Assembly (NCBI RefSeq): GCF_024360925.2
Contig: NZ_CP113517.1
Location: 1,736,001-1,800,000 of the forward strand
Source: Methylomonas rapida
GTDB taxonomy: Bacteria; Pseudomonadota; Gammaproteobacteria; Methylococcales; Methylomonadaceae
Length of the DNA: 64,000 bases
Direction: 5' to 3'
The notes beneath the pieces are model-generated. The model was not told the DNA's origin and ran no database searches. It saw only the letters and a list, made by a program, of their open reading frames with translations. The position numbers and the translations under genes are program-made. Position 1 is the stretch's first letter; each line of letters starts with the position of its first letter. Shown here piece by piece: positions 8,667 to 16,491 of this stretch.

Positions 8667-9101
8667 ATGTCAAAAAATTGCCAAGAAAGCTTTCGTTTTC
8701 AGGTTCTTCCATCACGGCGCCTGCAACAGTTGACCGAGGTTTTGCATGGCTGCGCGATTTTGGCGTGCTGGCTCAATGGCCTGCAAATCCTGTATCAGCT
8801 ATTGCTAATGGCCATCGTTGTTTTGCTTTGGTGGCATTACGCAATGCGGCGCGAAGCAAGGCCAGCCTATCTGCGTTATACTGAAAACAAGCGATGGGAG
8901 GTATCGATGGATCAATTTACTTACCAGCCCGCAGTGATTTTAGATACGACTGTCATAACCAGCGCGGTGATATTTTTGCACTACAAGACTGACGATCAAT
9001 CGAGTGGAACGCTAGTGATTGTTGGCGATTCATTATCCGCGAACGATTTCAGGCGCTTGAGAGTCAGGTTGGCAATTTATGGGCGTGACGAGGCGCGATG
9101 A
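8667..9101 (+). CDS. cptA: YgfX/CptA-family membrane protein
   Basis: Small inner-membrane protein of the YgfX (CptA) family, described in E. coli as the toxin-like partner of SdhE (CptB). Seen in 144 residues: a basic N-terminus, two hydrophobic segments close together (about 25-60), and a soluble C-terminus ending with the family pattern GDSLSANDFRRLRVRLAIYG. The position beside ygfZ is the conserved one. The next gene starts in an ATGA overlap. Its usual partner sdhE is absent here, so a toxin role should not be assumed. Confidence 0.75.
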   Translation: MSKNCQESFRFQVLPSRRLQQLTEVLHGCAILACWLNGLQILYQLLLMAIVVLLWWHYAMRREARPAYLRYTENKRWEVSMDQFTYQPAVILDTTVITSAVIFLHYKTDDQSSGTLVIVGDSLSANDFRRLRVRLAIYGRDEAR

Positions 9102-9967
9102 ACGACCCGATTAAGCACTCAGTCCAGTTGAAGATAAACAGGCTTAAAAGCCTGCCCGCATTGCCGGAAGCCAGCGTTAAAATTCTGGAAGCGATTCACG
9201 ATCCGGATGTTTCGATTGAAAAACTGGCGGAAGTATTGGCGTTGTCGCCGGGATTGGTGGCGCGCTTGCTGGGTTTGGCCAATTCGGCCTATTTTGGGCA
9301 GGCGCGGCAAATCAATGATTTGCGCACGGCCATCGTTCAGGTTCTGGGTCTGCAGCTGGTGAGAAGCCTGACGGTTGGCATAGTCTTGAACGTACAGATC
9401 GATAGCAGCCAGTGCAGGGGCTTCGATACCCATTCTTTCTGGATGCATTCGTTATTGACCGCCGTAGCCGCGCAAAAATTGGTGGCATGCGACCCGGGTA
9501 CAAGCGTCAACAGTTCCACCGTTTACACCGCGGGGCTGCTGTTGCACCTTGGCGTGTTGGTGATCGCCTACCTTTTTCCGCAAGAATTGGGGCCGCTGCT
9601 GGCAAACGAGCAGAGAGATTATCTGACCTTAAGCGATGAAATCAACCGGCAACTGGGCCTGAGTCATTATCAGGTCGCCTATATGTTGCTGAACAAATGG
9701 CAGCTGCCCGACGTTTACCAGATGATTTTGCGGCGTTTTGAAGACCTCGACTTGACCGGGGATGACGCGGAGCCTATCCATATCCTGCGGGCAAGCCAGC
9801 GGATGTGCTGCCTGTTAATCGAAGAAGGCTGCGCGGAGCCCGAGCGGCTCGAGCAGATCGCCTGGGAGTCTTTTATTGCCAAGGACGCCATTGTCAGCGT
9901 CTATGCCGAGCTTGTGGACAAAAAAGAAGCTATTCAAAAACTTGCGGATGCGATGGGAGCACGATGA
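9098..9967 (+). CDS. HDOD-domain protein, first gene of an HDOD-GGDEF pair
   Basis: Cytoplasmic regulatory protein of 289 residues with one HDOD domain: LKSLPALPEASVKILEAI, LSPGLVARLLGLANSAYFG, IVQVLGLQLVRSLTVGIVL and AGLLLHLGVLVIAYLFP (residues about 12-205). Its start overlaps cptA (ATGA) and its stop overlaps the start of the diguanylate cyclase (ATGATGA), so the three genes are translationally linked. The pairing suggests that it modulates, or acts with, that cyclase. No DNA-binding or receiver domain is visible. Confidence 0.9.
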   Translation: MNDPIKHSVQLKINRLKSLPALPEASVKILEAIHDPDVSIEKLAEVLALSPGLVARLLGLANSAYFGQARQINDLRTAIVQVLGLQLVRSLTVGIVLNVQIDSSQCRGFDTHSFWMHSLLTAVAAQKLVACDPGTSVNSSTVYTAGLLLHLGVLVIAYLFPQELGPLLANEQRDYLTLSDEINRQLGLSHYQVAYMLLNKWQLPDVYQMILRRFEDLDLTGDDAEPIHILRASQRMCCLLIEEGCAEPERLEQIAWESFIAKDAIVSVYAELVDKKEAIQKLADAMGAR

Positions 9968-11193
9968 TGCAATCAGTCAAAAAGGGCGACATCAGGAAAT
10001 GGGCCGGCGCCGGGGTGCAGGATTTAATCGTTGATCTGGTAAACGCCTTGTCCGCCGTCAAATCGCTGGCGGAAATCAGTTGTGAAATAGCCGATGAAAA
10101 AACGCTGATTCGACAAGCATTGGCAGGTTTGCTGCGTAATCAGGACATGGAGAGATGCTCTTTTTTTGTCGCCGATCACGAAGGTACGTTGACCAATGTC
10201 ACCGGCTTGAGCATCGTCGATTTGCCGGATGCCGAGCATGCCTGGGCTACAAGGCCCATGCAATTTCGGTTGGGCGAGGGCATCATAGGCCACGCGGCCA
10301 GCACGCGGACAATGCAGTACTGCGAAAATTGTTTCGAGGACCGGCGCTTCGCCAAGGTGGCCGATCAGGCCCATATGCCGGGATCGATCGTCTGTGCGCC
10401 GGTTTGTACATTGCACAATGTATTGATTGGCGTGTTGAACGTCTCCCATCCGCAAGCGCACTTTTTTACCGATTGGCACATGCGTTTGCTGGATGTCTAT
10501 GCCAATGTGCTGGGCCAGTTGATCACCAATCGGCGCCTGTTTCAACAAATGGAAATGGAGATTGCATCGAGAACGGCGGAGCTGGAACGTTTGGTCAATG
10601 AAACCCGGCGCTTGAAAGATCATTACGCCAATCTGTCGATGCATGACCAACTGACCGGTTTGCACAACAGGCGTTACTTTTACGATCAGGTTGAACTGGC
10701 CTTGGCGCAACATAAGCGCTATGGACAGCCTTTTTGCCTGTTGGTGATGGATATCGATCATTTCAAATCCATCAACGATTTGTACGGGCATGGTTTTGGC
10801 GATCAGGTATTGATCACCGTTGCCGACACCCTGAAGACTCAGGTCCGGAGTGCCGACATTCTGGTGCGGTTCGGCGGCGAGGAGTTCATCATCTTATTTA
10901 CCAACACCAGTTGCGAAAATGGCCGCGTCCTTGCCGAGAGGATTCGCGGCCAAGTCAAGGCCCTTGGATGGCCGGTAGAGGCCGAAAATGTGCGGGTTTC
11001 GCTGAGCATAGGCTTGTACTGCGCCCTGCCCAATTCCGCCGATGCCGATCAACAACTGGACATCGATGCGATCATTCATCGGGCCGATAGCGCCCTTTAC
11101 GCCGCCAAGGCCAAAGGCCGTGACCGGGTTGAGGTATTCGACACTTCTCCGCCCCATAATGGCGACTGCTCGGCTAAGCGAGAGCCAAGTTGA
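9964..11193 (+). CDS. GAF-GGDEF diguanylate cyclase
   Basis: Makes the second messenger c-di-GMP from two GTP. Start at 9964 (MMQSVKKG), inside the stop of the HDOD gene. Seen in 409 residues: a GAF sensor domain (about 45-185; KKGDIRKW lies before it and LGEGIIGHAA inside), a coiled-coil linker (about 190-225, MEMEIASRTAELERLVNE), then a GGDEF domain with DQLTGLHNRRYF, DIDHFKSIND, the active site GGEEF (about 303-307) and an RSAD inhibitory site five residues before it. It should therefore be an active, product-inhibited enzyme. No membrane segment is present, so its input is cytoplasmic and unknown. Confidence 0.95.
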   Translation: MMQSVKKGDIRKWAGAGVQDLIVDLVNALSAVKSLAEISCEIADEKTLIRQALAGLLRNQDMERCSFFVADHEGTLTNVTGLSIVDLPDAEHAWATRPMQFRLGEGIIGHAASTRTMQYCENCFEDRRFAKVADQAHMPGSIVCAPVCTLHNVLIGVLNVSHPQAHFFTDWHMRLLDVYANVLGQLITNRRLFQQMEMEIASRTAELERLVNETRRLKDHYANLSMHDQLTGLHNRRYFYDQVELALAQHKRYGQPFCLLVMDIDHFKSINDLYGHGFGDQVLITVADTLKTQVRSADILVRFGGEEFIILFTNTSCENGRVLAERIRGQVKALGWPVEAENVRVSLSIGLYCALPNSADADQQLDIDAIIHRADSALYAAKAKGRDRVEVFDTSPPHNGDCSAKREPS

Positions 11194-11338
11194 CGAGCTC
11201 CTGTAACCCAAAAAATTAAGTAACCATAGGGCTTTTATTTTATAATGTCCGGCCATTGCGGTTGGCAACGTAACGTAAGCGATCAGACGCGTTGGCCTCG
11301 TAAACAGATTACTTAATTGAACCCGAGAAAAATAAACC

Positions 11339-11662
11339 ATGAAAAACTTAAATGTTGTTTTGGTACGCTTGCTGCAATTTGTGGTATTCGCGCTGTTTAC
11401 TTTCTTTGTCCTGGTATATTTCGGCGCCATGGTGCTGTTGCCGCTGGATATCGTTGTGCTGATTTCCAAACTGTTGGGCGTGTTGGGTATCAATACTCTG
11501 TTTGGTGCCATTTTGGCGGTGCCGGTCGTCGCTTACTTGGGCAAAATCGTCTACAACACGCCTGGCCTGATTCAAATGATCATCGACAATGGCATCGATT
11601 TGGCCAATACCGGCAAACAGCGCGTCGAAGCATTTAACAAATTGGCCGAAGCCGCCAAATAA
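11339..11662 (+). CDS. Small two-helix membrane protein, unknown function
   Basis: 107 residues with two long hydrophobic stretches (about 6-33 and 38-70) and a short amphipathic C-terminus (GKQRVEAFNKLAEAAK). I do not recognise the family. A possible -10 (TATAAT, 11241-11246) and a strong terminator at 11680-11712 suggest it is transcribed alone. Confidence 0.7.
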   Translation: MKNLNVVLVRLLQFVVFALFTFFVLVYFGAMVLLPLDIVVLISKLLGVLGINTLFGAILAVPVVAYLGKIVYNTPGLIQMIIDNGIDLANTGKQRVEAFNKLAEAAK

Positions 11663-11679
11663 CAGCGCTTCGGATCGCT

Positions 11680-11712
11680 AAAAAAGGGCTATTTCATATA
11701 GCCCTTTTTTTT
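11680..11712 (+). terminator. Rho-independent terminator
   Basis: AAAAAAGGGCTAT and ATAGCCCTTTTTTT form a 13-bp stem with a 5-base loop and a T-run, 17 bases after the small membrane protein gene. Confidence 0.9.
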
Positions 11713-11747
11713 GCCTGCTAAACAGTGTTCTCTATCTTGCTTGACTA

Positions 11748-12087
11748 AACCTAGAAAAATCATTTGGTCCACGAAACACACGAAAATCACGAAAAGTTGC
11801 AAGCATTTATCATCCTAACGCTCATGAAGGCTGTGCCTCGCCCCGGCAAATGAAAATAGTCTTCAGGGTAAGGTTGCTTGCCGGACAGGCCGCCGTGAAT
11901 ACATCCATGTTGGCTCGACGGCGGCATCCTTGCCGCCGACGCCTGTCCAACAAGCAACCGCACCCTCACATTTTGCTGCTTTCAGAGTAAAGAGTTGCAC
12001 CGAACAGCTGAATCGATATGCGTTCATAACGTAATGATTTATTTGGTGTGTTTTGTGCTTTTCGTGGGCTGCTGATGTTTTTAGGTT
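11748..12087. repeat. MITE-like element family B, copy 2 (interrupted)
   Basis: Left end AACCTAGAAAAATCATTTGG then CCACGAAACACACGAAAATC; right end TTTTCGTGGGCTGCTGATG then TTTTTAGGTT. Its internal sequence matches the reverse complement of copy 4 (59175-59330) on both sides of the inserted family C element, which accounts for its greater length of 340 bp. Confidence 0.8.
11819..11987 (+). mobile_element. Family C miniature element, copy 1 (169 bp, nested)
   Basis: Begins CGCTCATGAAGGCT and ends CTTTCAGAG; flanked by TAA on both sides (11816-11818 and 11988-11990). It shares both ends with the copies at 57087-57206 and 62226-62345, but the interior is a different, longer hairpin (GGTTGCTTG..GGACAGGC pairing with GCCTGTCC..CAAGCAACC). 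No coding capacity. Confidence 0.78.
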
Positions 12088-12131
12088 AAACCATGGGACT
12101 GGCCTGGTATCGGCAATAGAAGGCTTGGCCA

Positions 12132-12518
12132 TTAAATGGAGTCTATGAACTCCCTATCCGACAGTCCGGTCAGTTCCATCAAGGATTGCGACGCCTTGAC
12201 CTGCAGATGGGCAAAGGCCTTGTGCAAGGTTTCCCAGCCTTCGAACGCAATGAGTTCCCAATGATGAGTGCGACGATCCCAGTCGGTGTCAAACAATGCT
12301 CCTGCTTCGACCAGCTGCCTGAAGATTTCATCGGAAGGCGAACCGATATAAGCCTTCGCCAGTTCCACATCGTTGCCCGAAATCAGTCGGGCCGCGGGCT
12401 TGTCGTTACTGGCATGGTGATTGGTGTACATCACGTAACCCGCGTCGATACCGACTCTCTTCAAGGTCTGACAATAACCCTCAAAGTTTTGAAACTGAAA
12501 CGATAAGTGATTGTTCAT
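12132..12518 (-). CDS. Conserved hypothetical protein (128 aa)
   Basis: Soluble acidic protein of unknown function; I do not recognise the family. The start at 12518 has an AAGGAG ribosome-binding site six bases upstream. Visible features: aromatic N-terminus (LSFQFQNFEGYCQTLKRV), WDRRTHHWELIAFEGW in the middle, and no signal peptide or membrane segment. It lies 23 bases downstream of the TIGR04282 glycosyltransferase on the same strand, so it may be the last gene of that operon. Confidence 0.65.
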   Translation of the reverse strand: MNNHLSFQFQNFEGYCQTLKRVGIDAGYVMYTNHHASNDKPAARLISGNDVELAKAYIGSPSDEIFRQLVEAGALFDTDWDRRTHHWELIAFEGWETLHKAFAHLQVKASQSLMELTGLSDREFIDSI

Positions 12519-12541
12519 GTTTGCTCCTTACGCGATGGTGG

Positions 12542-13180
12542 CTAAACAGAGGGATGCTGTCCTTGTGTGAAACAAAAACGACGCCATCCATCCATGTCAT
12601 CCACATCCCACTGAGTGGGTAACTCAAAGACTTCAAGGCCCGCTTTGGCGGCTGAGTCGCGCGTTTGTGCCATTACGCGCTCGCTACCCCAGCTTATGTT
12701 TTCAAATAGCATGGCTTCAGGCTCGTTTAGACCCAGCAGCACATAGCCGCCGTCTTCGGCCGGACCGAACACGGCGTCGCAGCTATCTCGTAATGCGGTG
12801 AAGGCCAGCGACAACTCGGAGACGGTCAGGCTGGGGCAATCACAGCCTATGAGGATGGCATGACGATGGACGGCCAGCGCCTTGGTAAAGGCGTTCGACA
12901 TTCTTTGTCCCAGGTCGTGTCCGCGTTGCGTCATGAGCGTTAGTGGGTAATCCTTCGCGCATTGGCGAAAAAAAGGATGCTCGTTGTCGGGGGTGCAGTA
13001 GAGCTGTACCGGACATAGGGGCTCTGCAAAGGCTCTGGCCAACGTCAGTCTGGTCAACTGCCTGTGCGCGGCTACGGCTTGTTCCGCGCTCAATGCCGGT
13101 TGCAATCGGGTCTTGACTTGGCCTGGGACGGGCGCCTTGCAGAAGATCAGCAACACGCTGTCCGGGAACAGATAGTTCAT
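12542..13180 (-). CDS. TIGR04282-family arsenosugar-type glycosyltransferase
   Basis: Nucleotide-sugar transferase-like protein (DUF2064/TIGR04282) repeatedly found with ArsS and TIGR04283 genes and assigned to arsenosugar-type biosynthesis by that context. Seen in 212 residues: LLIFCKAPVPGQVKTRLQP at the N-terminus (nucleotide-binding-type loop of the GT-A fold), ILIGCDCPSL (acidic metal-binding motif), FGPAEDGGYVLLGL and TQWDVDDMDGW. Its ATG directly follows the stop of the hydroxylase gene, so they are one operon. The substrate is inferred from context. Confidence 0.88.
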   Translation of the reverse strand: MNYLFPDSVLLIFCKAPVPGQVKTRLQPALSAEQAVAAHRQLTRLTLARAFAEPLCPVQLYCTPDNEHPFFRQCAKDYPLTLMTQRGHDLGQRMSNAFTKALAVHRHAILIGCDCPSLTVSELSLAFTALRDSCDAVFGPAEDGGYVLLGLNEPEAMLFENISWGSERVMAQTRDSAAKAGLEVFELPTQWDVDDMDGWRRFCFTQGQHPSV

Positions 13181-13975
13181 TCAGCGCTGGCGTAAAGCTT
13201 GGAATGGCAAGGCCAGCATGCGGACAACGCCCAATTCGCTGGCATTGCGAAAACCGTTCAAGCCTATCGGCATGTCGGTTTGCGGCTGGCGAGGATAGGC
13301 GCAATAGGTCTTGAACAGTCTGTCCCAGCACGGCAACGAAAAGCCGTAATTGCTGTCGGTTTCTGGCTGATAGGTCGAATGGTGGATGCGGTGCATGTCG
13401 GGCGTCACCAGCAAATAGCGCAAGCGGTGCTCGAAGCCTTCGGGCAGGTAGACATTGCCGTGATTGAACAGCGCGCAGCCGTTAAGAATCATCTCGAAGG
13501 TGATTACCGCGGCGGGTGCCGCGCCCAGCAAGATCACCAGCACCACTTTGTACAGCATCGAAAGCATGATTTCCAACGGGTGAAAGCGTATCGCCGTGGT
13601 AGTGTCGAAATCCAGATCGGTGTGATGGACTTGATGCAGGCGCCAGAACCAGCGCCAACGGTGCGCGGCGATATGCTGGGCGTAGATCGCAAGATCCAAC
13701 AGCAGCAGGCTCAAGACGATGCCTAGCCAGTCCGGCAGCGAAACCAGATTGAATAAGCCGATATGGTTCTCGGCGGCCCATTGCGCCGCCAGCCAGGCCG
13801 CCGCCCCGATGCTGACCCGCATCACGGCGACATTCAACGTCGCCAGTCCCAGGTTGACGGGCCAGCGCCGTCGGCGCGGCAAGGATAAACGGCGCTTGGG
13901 GCTCAACGCTTCCCAAGCGGTCATGACCGACAAAATCAACAAAAAAACGCCGAAACGTAACAAGGCTTCCATCAA
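13181..13975 (-). CDS. Sterol desaturase/fatty acid hydroxylase family protein
   Basis: Membrane-bound di-iron oxygenase of the FA_hydroxylase superfamily. Seen in 264 residues: several N-terminal membrane helices and the histidine clusters HIAAH, HQVHH, HGNVYLP and MHRIHHS that ligate the iron pair. It is directly followed by the TIGR04282 gene with no gap. A lipid hydroxylase or desaturase inside an arsenosugar-type cluster could act on a lipid to which the sugar is attached, but that is inference. Confidence 0.9.
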   Translation of the reverse strand: MMEALLRFGVFLLILSVMTAWEALSPKRRLSLPRRRRWPVNLGLATLNVAVMRVSIGAAAWLAAQWAAENHIGLFNLVSLPDWLGIVLSLLLLDLAIYAQHIAAHRWRWFWRLHQVHHTDLDFDTTTAIRFHPLEIMLSMLYKVVLVILLGAAPAAVITFEMILNGCALFNHGNVYLPEGFEHRLRYLLVTPDMHRIHHSTYQPETDSNYGFSLPCWDRLFKTYCAYPRQPQTDMPIGLNGFRNASELGVVRMLALPFQALRQR

Positions 13976-13985
13976 GATCTCCGAT

Positions 13986-14134
13986 AATCCTGGAAAAAGA
14001 TTTTAGTCCACGAAAGATACAAAAATCACTAAAAATTTCAGACGGTTATCGTTATAAATAGTGATGCCAGATAGGTGCAGGCACAAATTTAATCACCCCT
14101 TGATGGCTTTCGTGGACTACTGATGTTTTTTCGG
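13986..14134. repeat. MITE-like element family B, copy 3
   Basis: 149 bp: left end TCCTGGAAAAAGA followed by TAGTCCACGAAAGATAC; right end GGCTTTCGTGGACTACTGAT then TTTTTTCGGG. Its right end overlaps the 3' end of the TIGR04283 gene and supplies that gene's last codons (PKKHQ) and stop. Confidence 0.7.
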
Positions 14135-14806
14135 GTAATAACGGGCGGCCAGAACCGCGGCATCGGCGCCGAAAAAATAGGTCAGGCGCAAGCGCCACAT
14201 CAGCACAATGGTTTTGAGTATGCCGTGCCGTTGCCAGCGTCGGGCCGAGGTCGTGACTTTAGCGCGTAAACAACAAGGCTTGCCGAGTTTTTTCAGCCGG
14301 CTGCTTAAGGTGATGTCTTCCATCAGCGCGATGTCCGGAAAGCCGCCCACTGCCTCGAACGCTTTACGCGTCAGGAAAATCGCCTGATCGCCGGTAGCGA
14401 TGCCGCTCAGTCGCGAGCGCAGGTTCATCATCCATGCGATCAGCTTGAAGATGGGTTGCGGAGCGTCGAATTGCACGTCGAAACGGCCCCAGTTCCAGCC
14501 GTCTTCGATGACTTTTGTTATAAGGTCAACGGAGCCATCGGGTAAGGCTGTGTCGGCATGCAGAAATAAAAATATATCGGCTTTGGCTGCGTCCGCGCCG
14601 GCGTTCATCTGCTTGGCGCGGCCGCGCGGCGAGGATACGACTTTGTCGGCCAGCGGCGGAGCCATGGCAAGGCTGAGGTCGGTGCTGCCGCCGTCAACGA
14701 CGATCAACTCGCAATCCAGCCTCAAGACTTGCAGCGCTTGCAAGGCGACGCCAAGGCACTCGCCTTCGTTCAGAACCGGCAGGATGATGCTGAGTCTGGG
14801 TTTCAT
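14117..14806 (-). CDS. TIGR04283-family arsenosugar-type glycosyltransferase
   Basis: Family 2 glycosyltransferase of the TIGR04283 group. Start at 14806 (MKPRLSIILP) overlaps the arsS stop (ATGA). Seen in 229 residues: LSIILPVLNEGECLG, LIVVDGGSTD, AKQMNAGADAAKADIFLFLH followed by ADTALP (metal-binding DxD equivalent) and DQAIFLTRKAFEAVGGFP. The C-terminus ends inside a family B repeat, so the last few residues (PKKHQ) are probably acquired from the element. The role in arsenosugar-type product formation is from gene context. Confidence 0.88.
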   Translation of the reverse strand: MKPRLSIILPVLNEGECLGVALQALQVLRLDCELIVVDGGSTDLSLAMAPPLADKVVSSPRGRAKQMNAGADAAKADIFLFLHADTALPDGSVDLITKVIEDGWNWGRFDVQFDAPQPIFKLIAWMMNLRSRLSGIATGDQAIFLTRKAFEAVGGFPDIALMEDITLSSRLKKLGKPCCLRAKVTTSARRWQRHGILKTIVLMWRLRLTYFFGADAAVLAARYYPKKHQ

Positions 14807-15777
14807 GCTTTGTGACTGTCCAACGCGCCGCCGCAACTGCTGCCTTGGCCGGCCGTGCAGCCGTAGCAATGGGCGGCCGTGGCGATGGGGGCGCCGTTCA
14901 ACTTGGTCAACGCCAATTGGCTGATATGCGTCCCGGCTTTATCCAGCCCTGCCAGCGGCATTTGCAGCATCTGGTTGAAGTCGCAATCGTAAACATAACC
15001 TTGCCAATCCACGCTGAGGGTGTTGCGGCACATCAAATTATCCAGGTTTTCGGCACGGAAACTGGCGCGCAGCAAAGCCAAATAGGCGTCGAAACGGCCT
15101 TGGCTGACCAGCATGCTGCCGAAACGTTGAATCGGCATGTTGGCGATGGCATAGAGCTTATTGAAAACGATGCCGAAATCCTGCTGCAAATGCTGTTTAT
15201 AGGCTTGCTCGAGTGGTTGCTGGTTGGGCGGCAACACCGCATCTTGCGGGTTGAACACCAGATTGAGCTGCAGGCCGCTATCGGCCTGGCCGTAACCCAG
15301 GCGATTCAAACGCCGCAAGGCCGCCAGGCTGGCTTGAAACACGCCTTTGCCGCGTTGTTTGTCGACGTTTTCTTCCAGATAGCAGGGCAGGGAGGCCACG
15401 ATTTCGACGCGGTGATCGGCCAGAAATTCGGCCAGGCCGGCGAAGCCGGGGTCTTCCAATATCGTCAGATTGCAGCGGTCTATGACCTTGACGCCAAGGT
15501 TGCGAGCGCCTGTCACCAGCTCGCGGAATTTGGGATGCATCTCGGGCGCGCCGCCGGTCAAGTCGAAGGCTCGAATACCGACGGCTTCGATGAATTTTAA
15601 TACCTGTTCCAAAGTTGTATCGCTCATCAGTTCCGTGCGTTTGGGGCCGGCATTGACGTGGCAATGCACGCAGCTCAGGTTGCACAGATAGCCCAGGTTG
15701 ATCTGCAGGATTTCCAGCGGTTTGCGGAACAGGGCCGGAAAGTCGCTATCGGCCAGCAAAGGTCGGGTGTCGTGCAC
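14803..15777 (-). CDS. arsS: Radical SAM protein ArsS
   Basis: Radical S-adenosylmethionine enzyme of the ArsS family (C-terminal DUF3641), linked to making deoxyadenosyl-type arsenosugar precursors. Seen in 324 residues: CNLSCVHC (Cys32, 36, 39) for the 4Fe-4S cluster, DLTGGAPEMHP, a core to about residue 200, and the C-terminal MCRNTLSVDWQGYVYDCDFN and CYGCTAGQGSSCGG cysteine motifs. Some family members use selenocysteine in the last motif; here I see no in-frame TGA. It overlaps the TIGR04283 gene and follows DUF3047 by two bases. No arsM arsenite methyltransferase is present in the window. Confidence 0.92.
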   Translation of the reverse strand: MHDTRPLLADSDFPALFRKPLEILQINLGYLCNLSCVHCHVNAGPKRTELMSDTTLEQVLKFIEAVGIRAFDLTGGAPEMHPKFRELVTGARNLGVKVIDRCNLTILEDPGFAGLAEFLADHRVEIVASLPCYLEENVDKQRGKGVFQASLAALRRLNRLGYGQADSGLQLNLVFNPQDAVLPPNQQPLEQAYKQHLQQDFGIVFNKLYAIANMPIQRFGSMLVSQGRFDAYLALLRASFRAENLDNLMCRNTLSVDWQGYVYDCDFNQMLQMPLAGLDKAGTHISQLALTKLNGAPIATAAHCYGCTAGQGSSCGGALDSHKA

Positions 15778-15779
15778 GT

Positions 15780-16424
15780 TTAGTCCTTGGAAAACCAGAT
15801 GTCGCCATAATAAGCCAAAACCTGTCCGCCGCTGTTATCGGTGTCGCTCATCAACGCAACGGCGTCGATATAGCGGATGTCCTCGCCGAGCAGTTTTTTC
15901 AGGTCGGCCTGGACGTTGCGTTTTTCCTGCAGCCAGGCATTTAACGGCGCTTCCGGACCGCGCAAAGCCAGCATCATCGCATGCTCGCCGGCGAAGGCAT
16001 TGGGCCAGACCGTGTCCTTGGAGGTGCTTCCGGCCCAGACGTAATTGACGGCGCGGGTGCGCCAAAAAGCCAAACCGCCGCTGACGATGACGTAGACGCG
16101 CGCGGCATAATCGTCGCCGGGCTTGCTTTGTTCGTTCAAGCCTTGCAAGCGCTTGCTGATGCGCCAGGACCAATTCAAATAGGGCGTTTGCTCCAGATCG
16201 ATGCGTTGTTCTTTGTACAGGCCCGATGCCGCATCGTCGCTGACCGCGCGCAATACCGTCGTGCCGTCCAAATCTTGCAGGCTATAGTCGGTCTGGTGTT
16301 TGAAGCTCTTGCTTTCCCAGCCGGCCAGGCTGTTGCGGCTGAATTCGCCGATCGGCAAACGGTTTTCGGCGTTTGCCGCGCTTGTCAGTAATAGTGCCAG
16401 TGACAGGATGGCCAAGGTTTTCAT
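15780..16424 (-). CDS. DUF3047-domain secreted protein
   Basis: Predicted periplasmic protein of unknown function (DUF3047). Seen in 214 residues: a signal peptide (MKTLAILSLALLLTSAANA/E), a lectin-like beta-rich body with NWSWRISK, DDYAARVYVIVSGG and the family end DTDNSGGQVLAYYGDIWF. It lies two bases upstream of arsS, so it is probably co-transcribed with it. The link to arsenosugars is positional only. Confidence 0.88.
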   Translation of the reverse strand: MKTLAILSLALLLTSAANAENRLPIGEFSRNSLAGWESKSFKHQTDYSLQDLDGTTVLRAVSDDAASGLYKEQRIDLEQTPYLNWSWRISKRLQGLNEQSKPGDDYAARVYVIVSGGLAFWRTRAVNYVWAGSTSKDTVWPNAFAGEHAMMLALRGPEAPLNAWLQEKRNVQADLKKLLGEDIRYIDAVALMSDTDNSGGQVLAYYGDIWFSKD

Positions 16425-16491
16425 CGGACACGTCGGGTAGTTGAATCAATCGGCGAATAGTAGCAGGCCGGCAAAAAAGCGACAGCTCGAA

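Larger units (their letters stand above)
11663..12131. other. 469-bp gap filled by nested repeats
   Basis: After the terminator, almost the whole gap is a family B element (11748-12087) that has itself been entered by a family C element (11819-11987). The apparent short frames here lie in repeats and are not supported as genes. Confidence 0.75.

Noticed and set aside
14803..14870. Selenocysteine version of ArsS
   Set aside because: The C-terminal CTAGQGSSC motif is read without an in-frame TGA before the normal stop.
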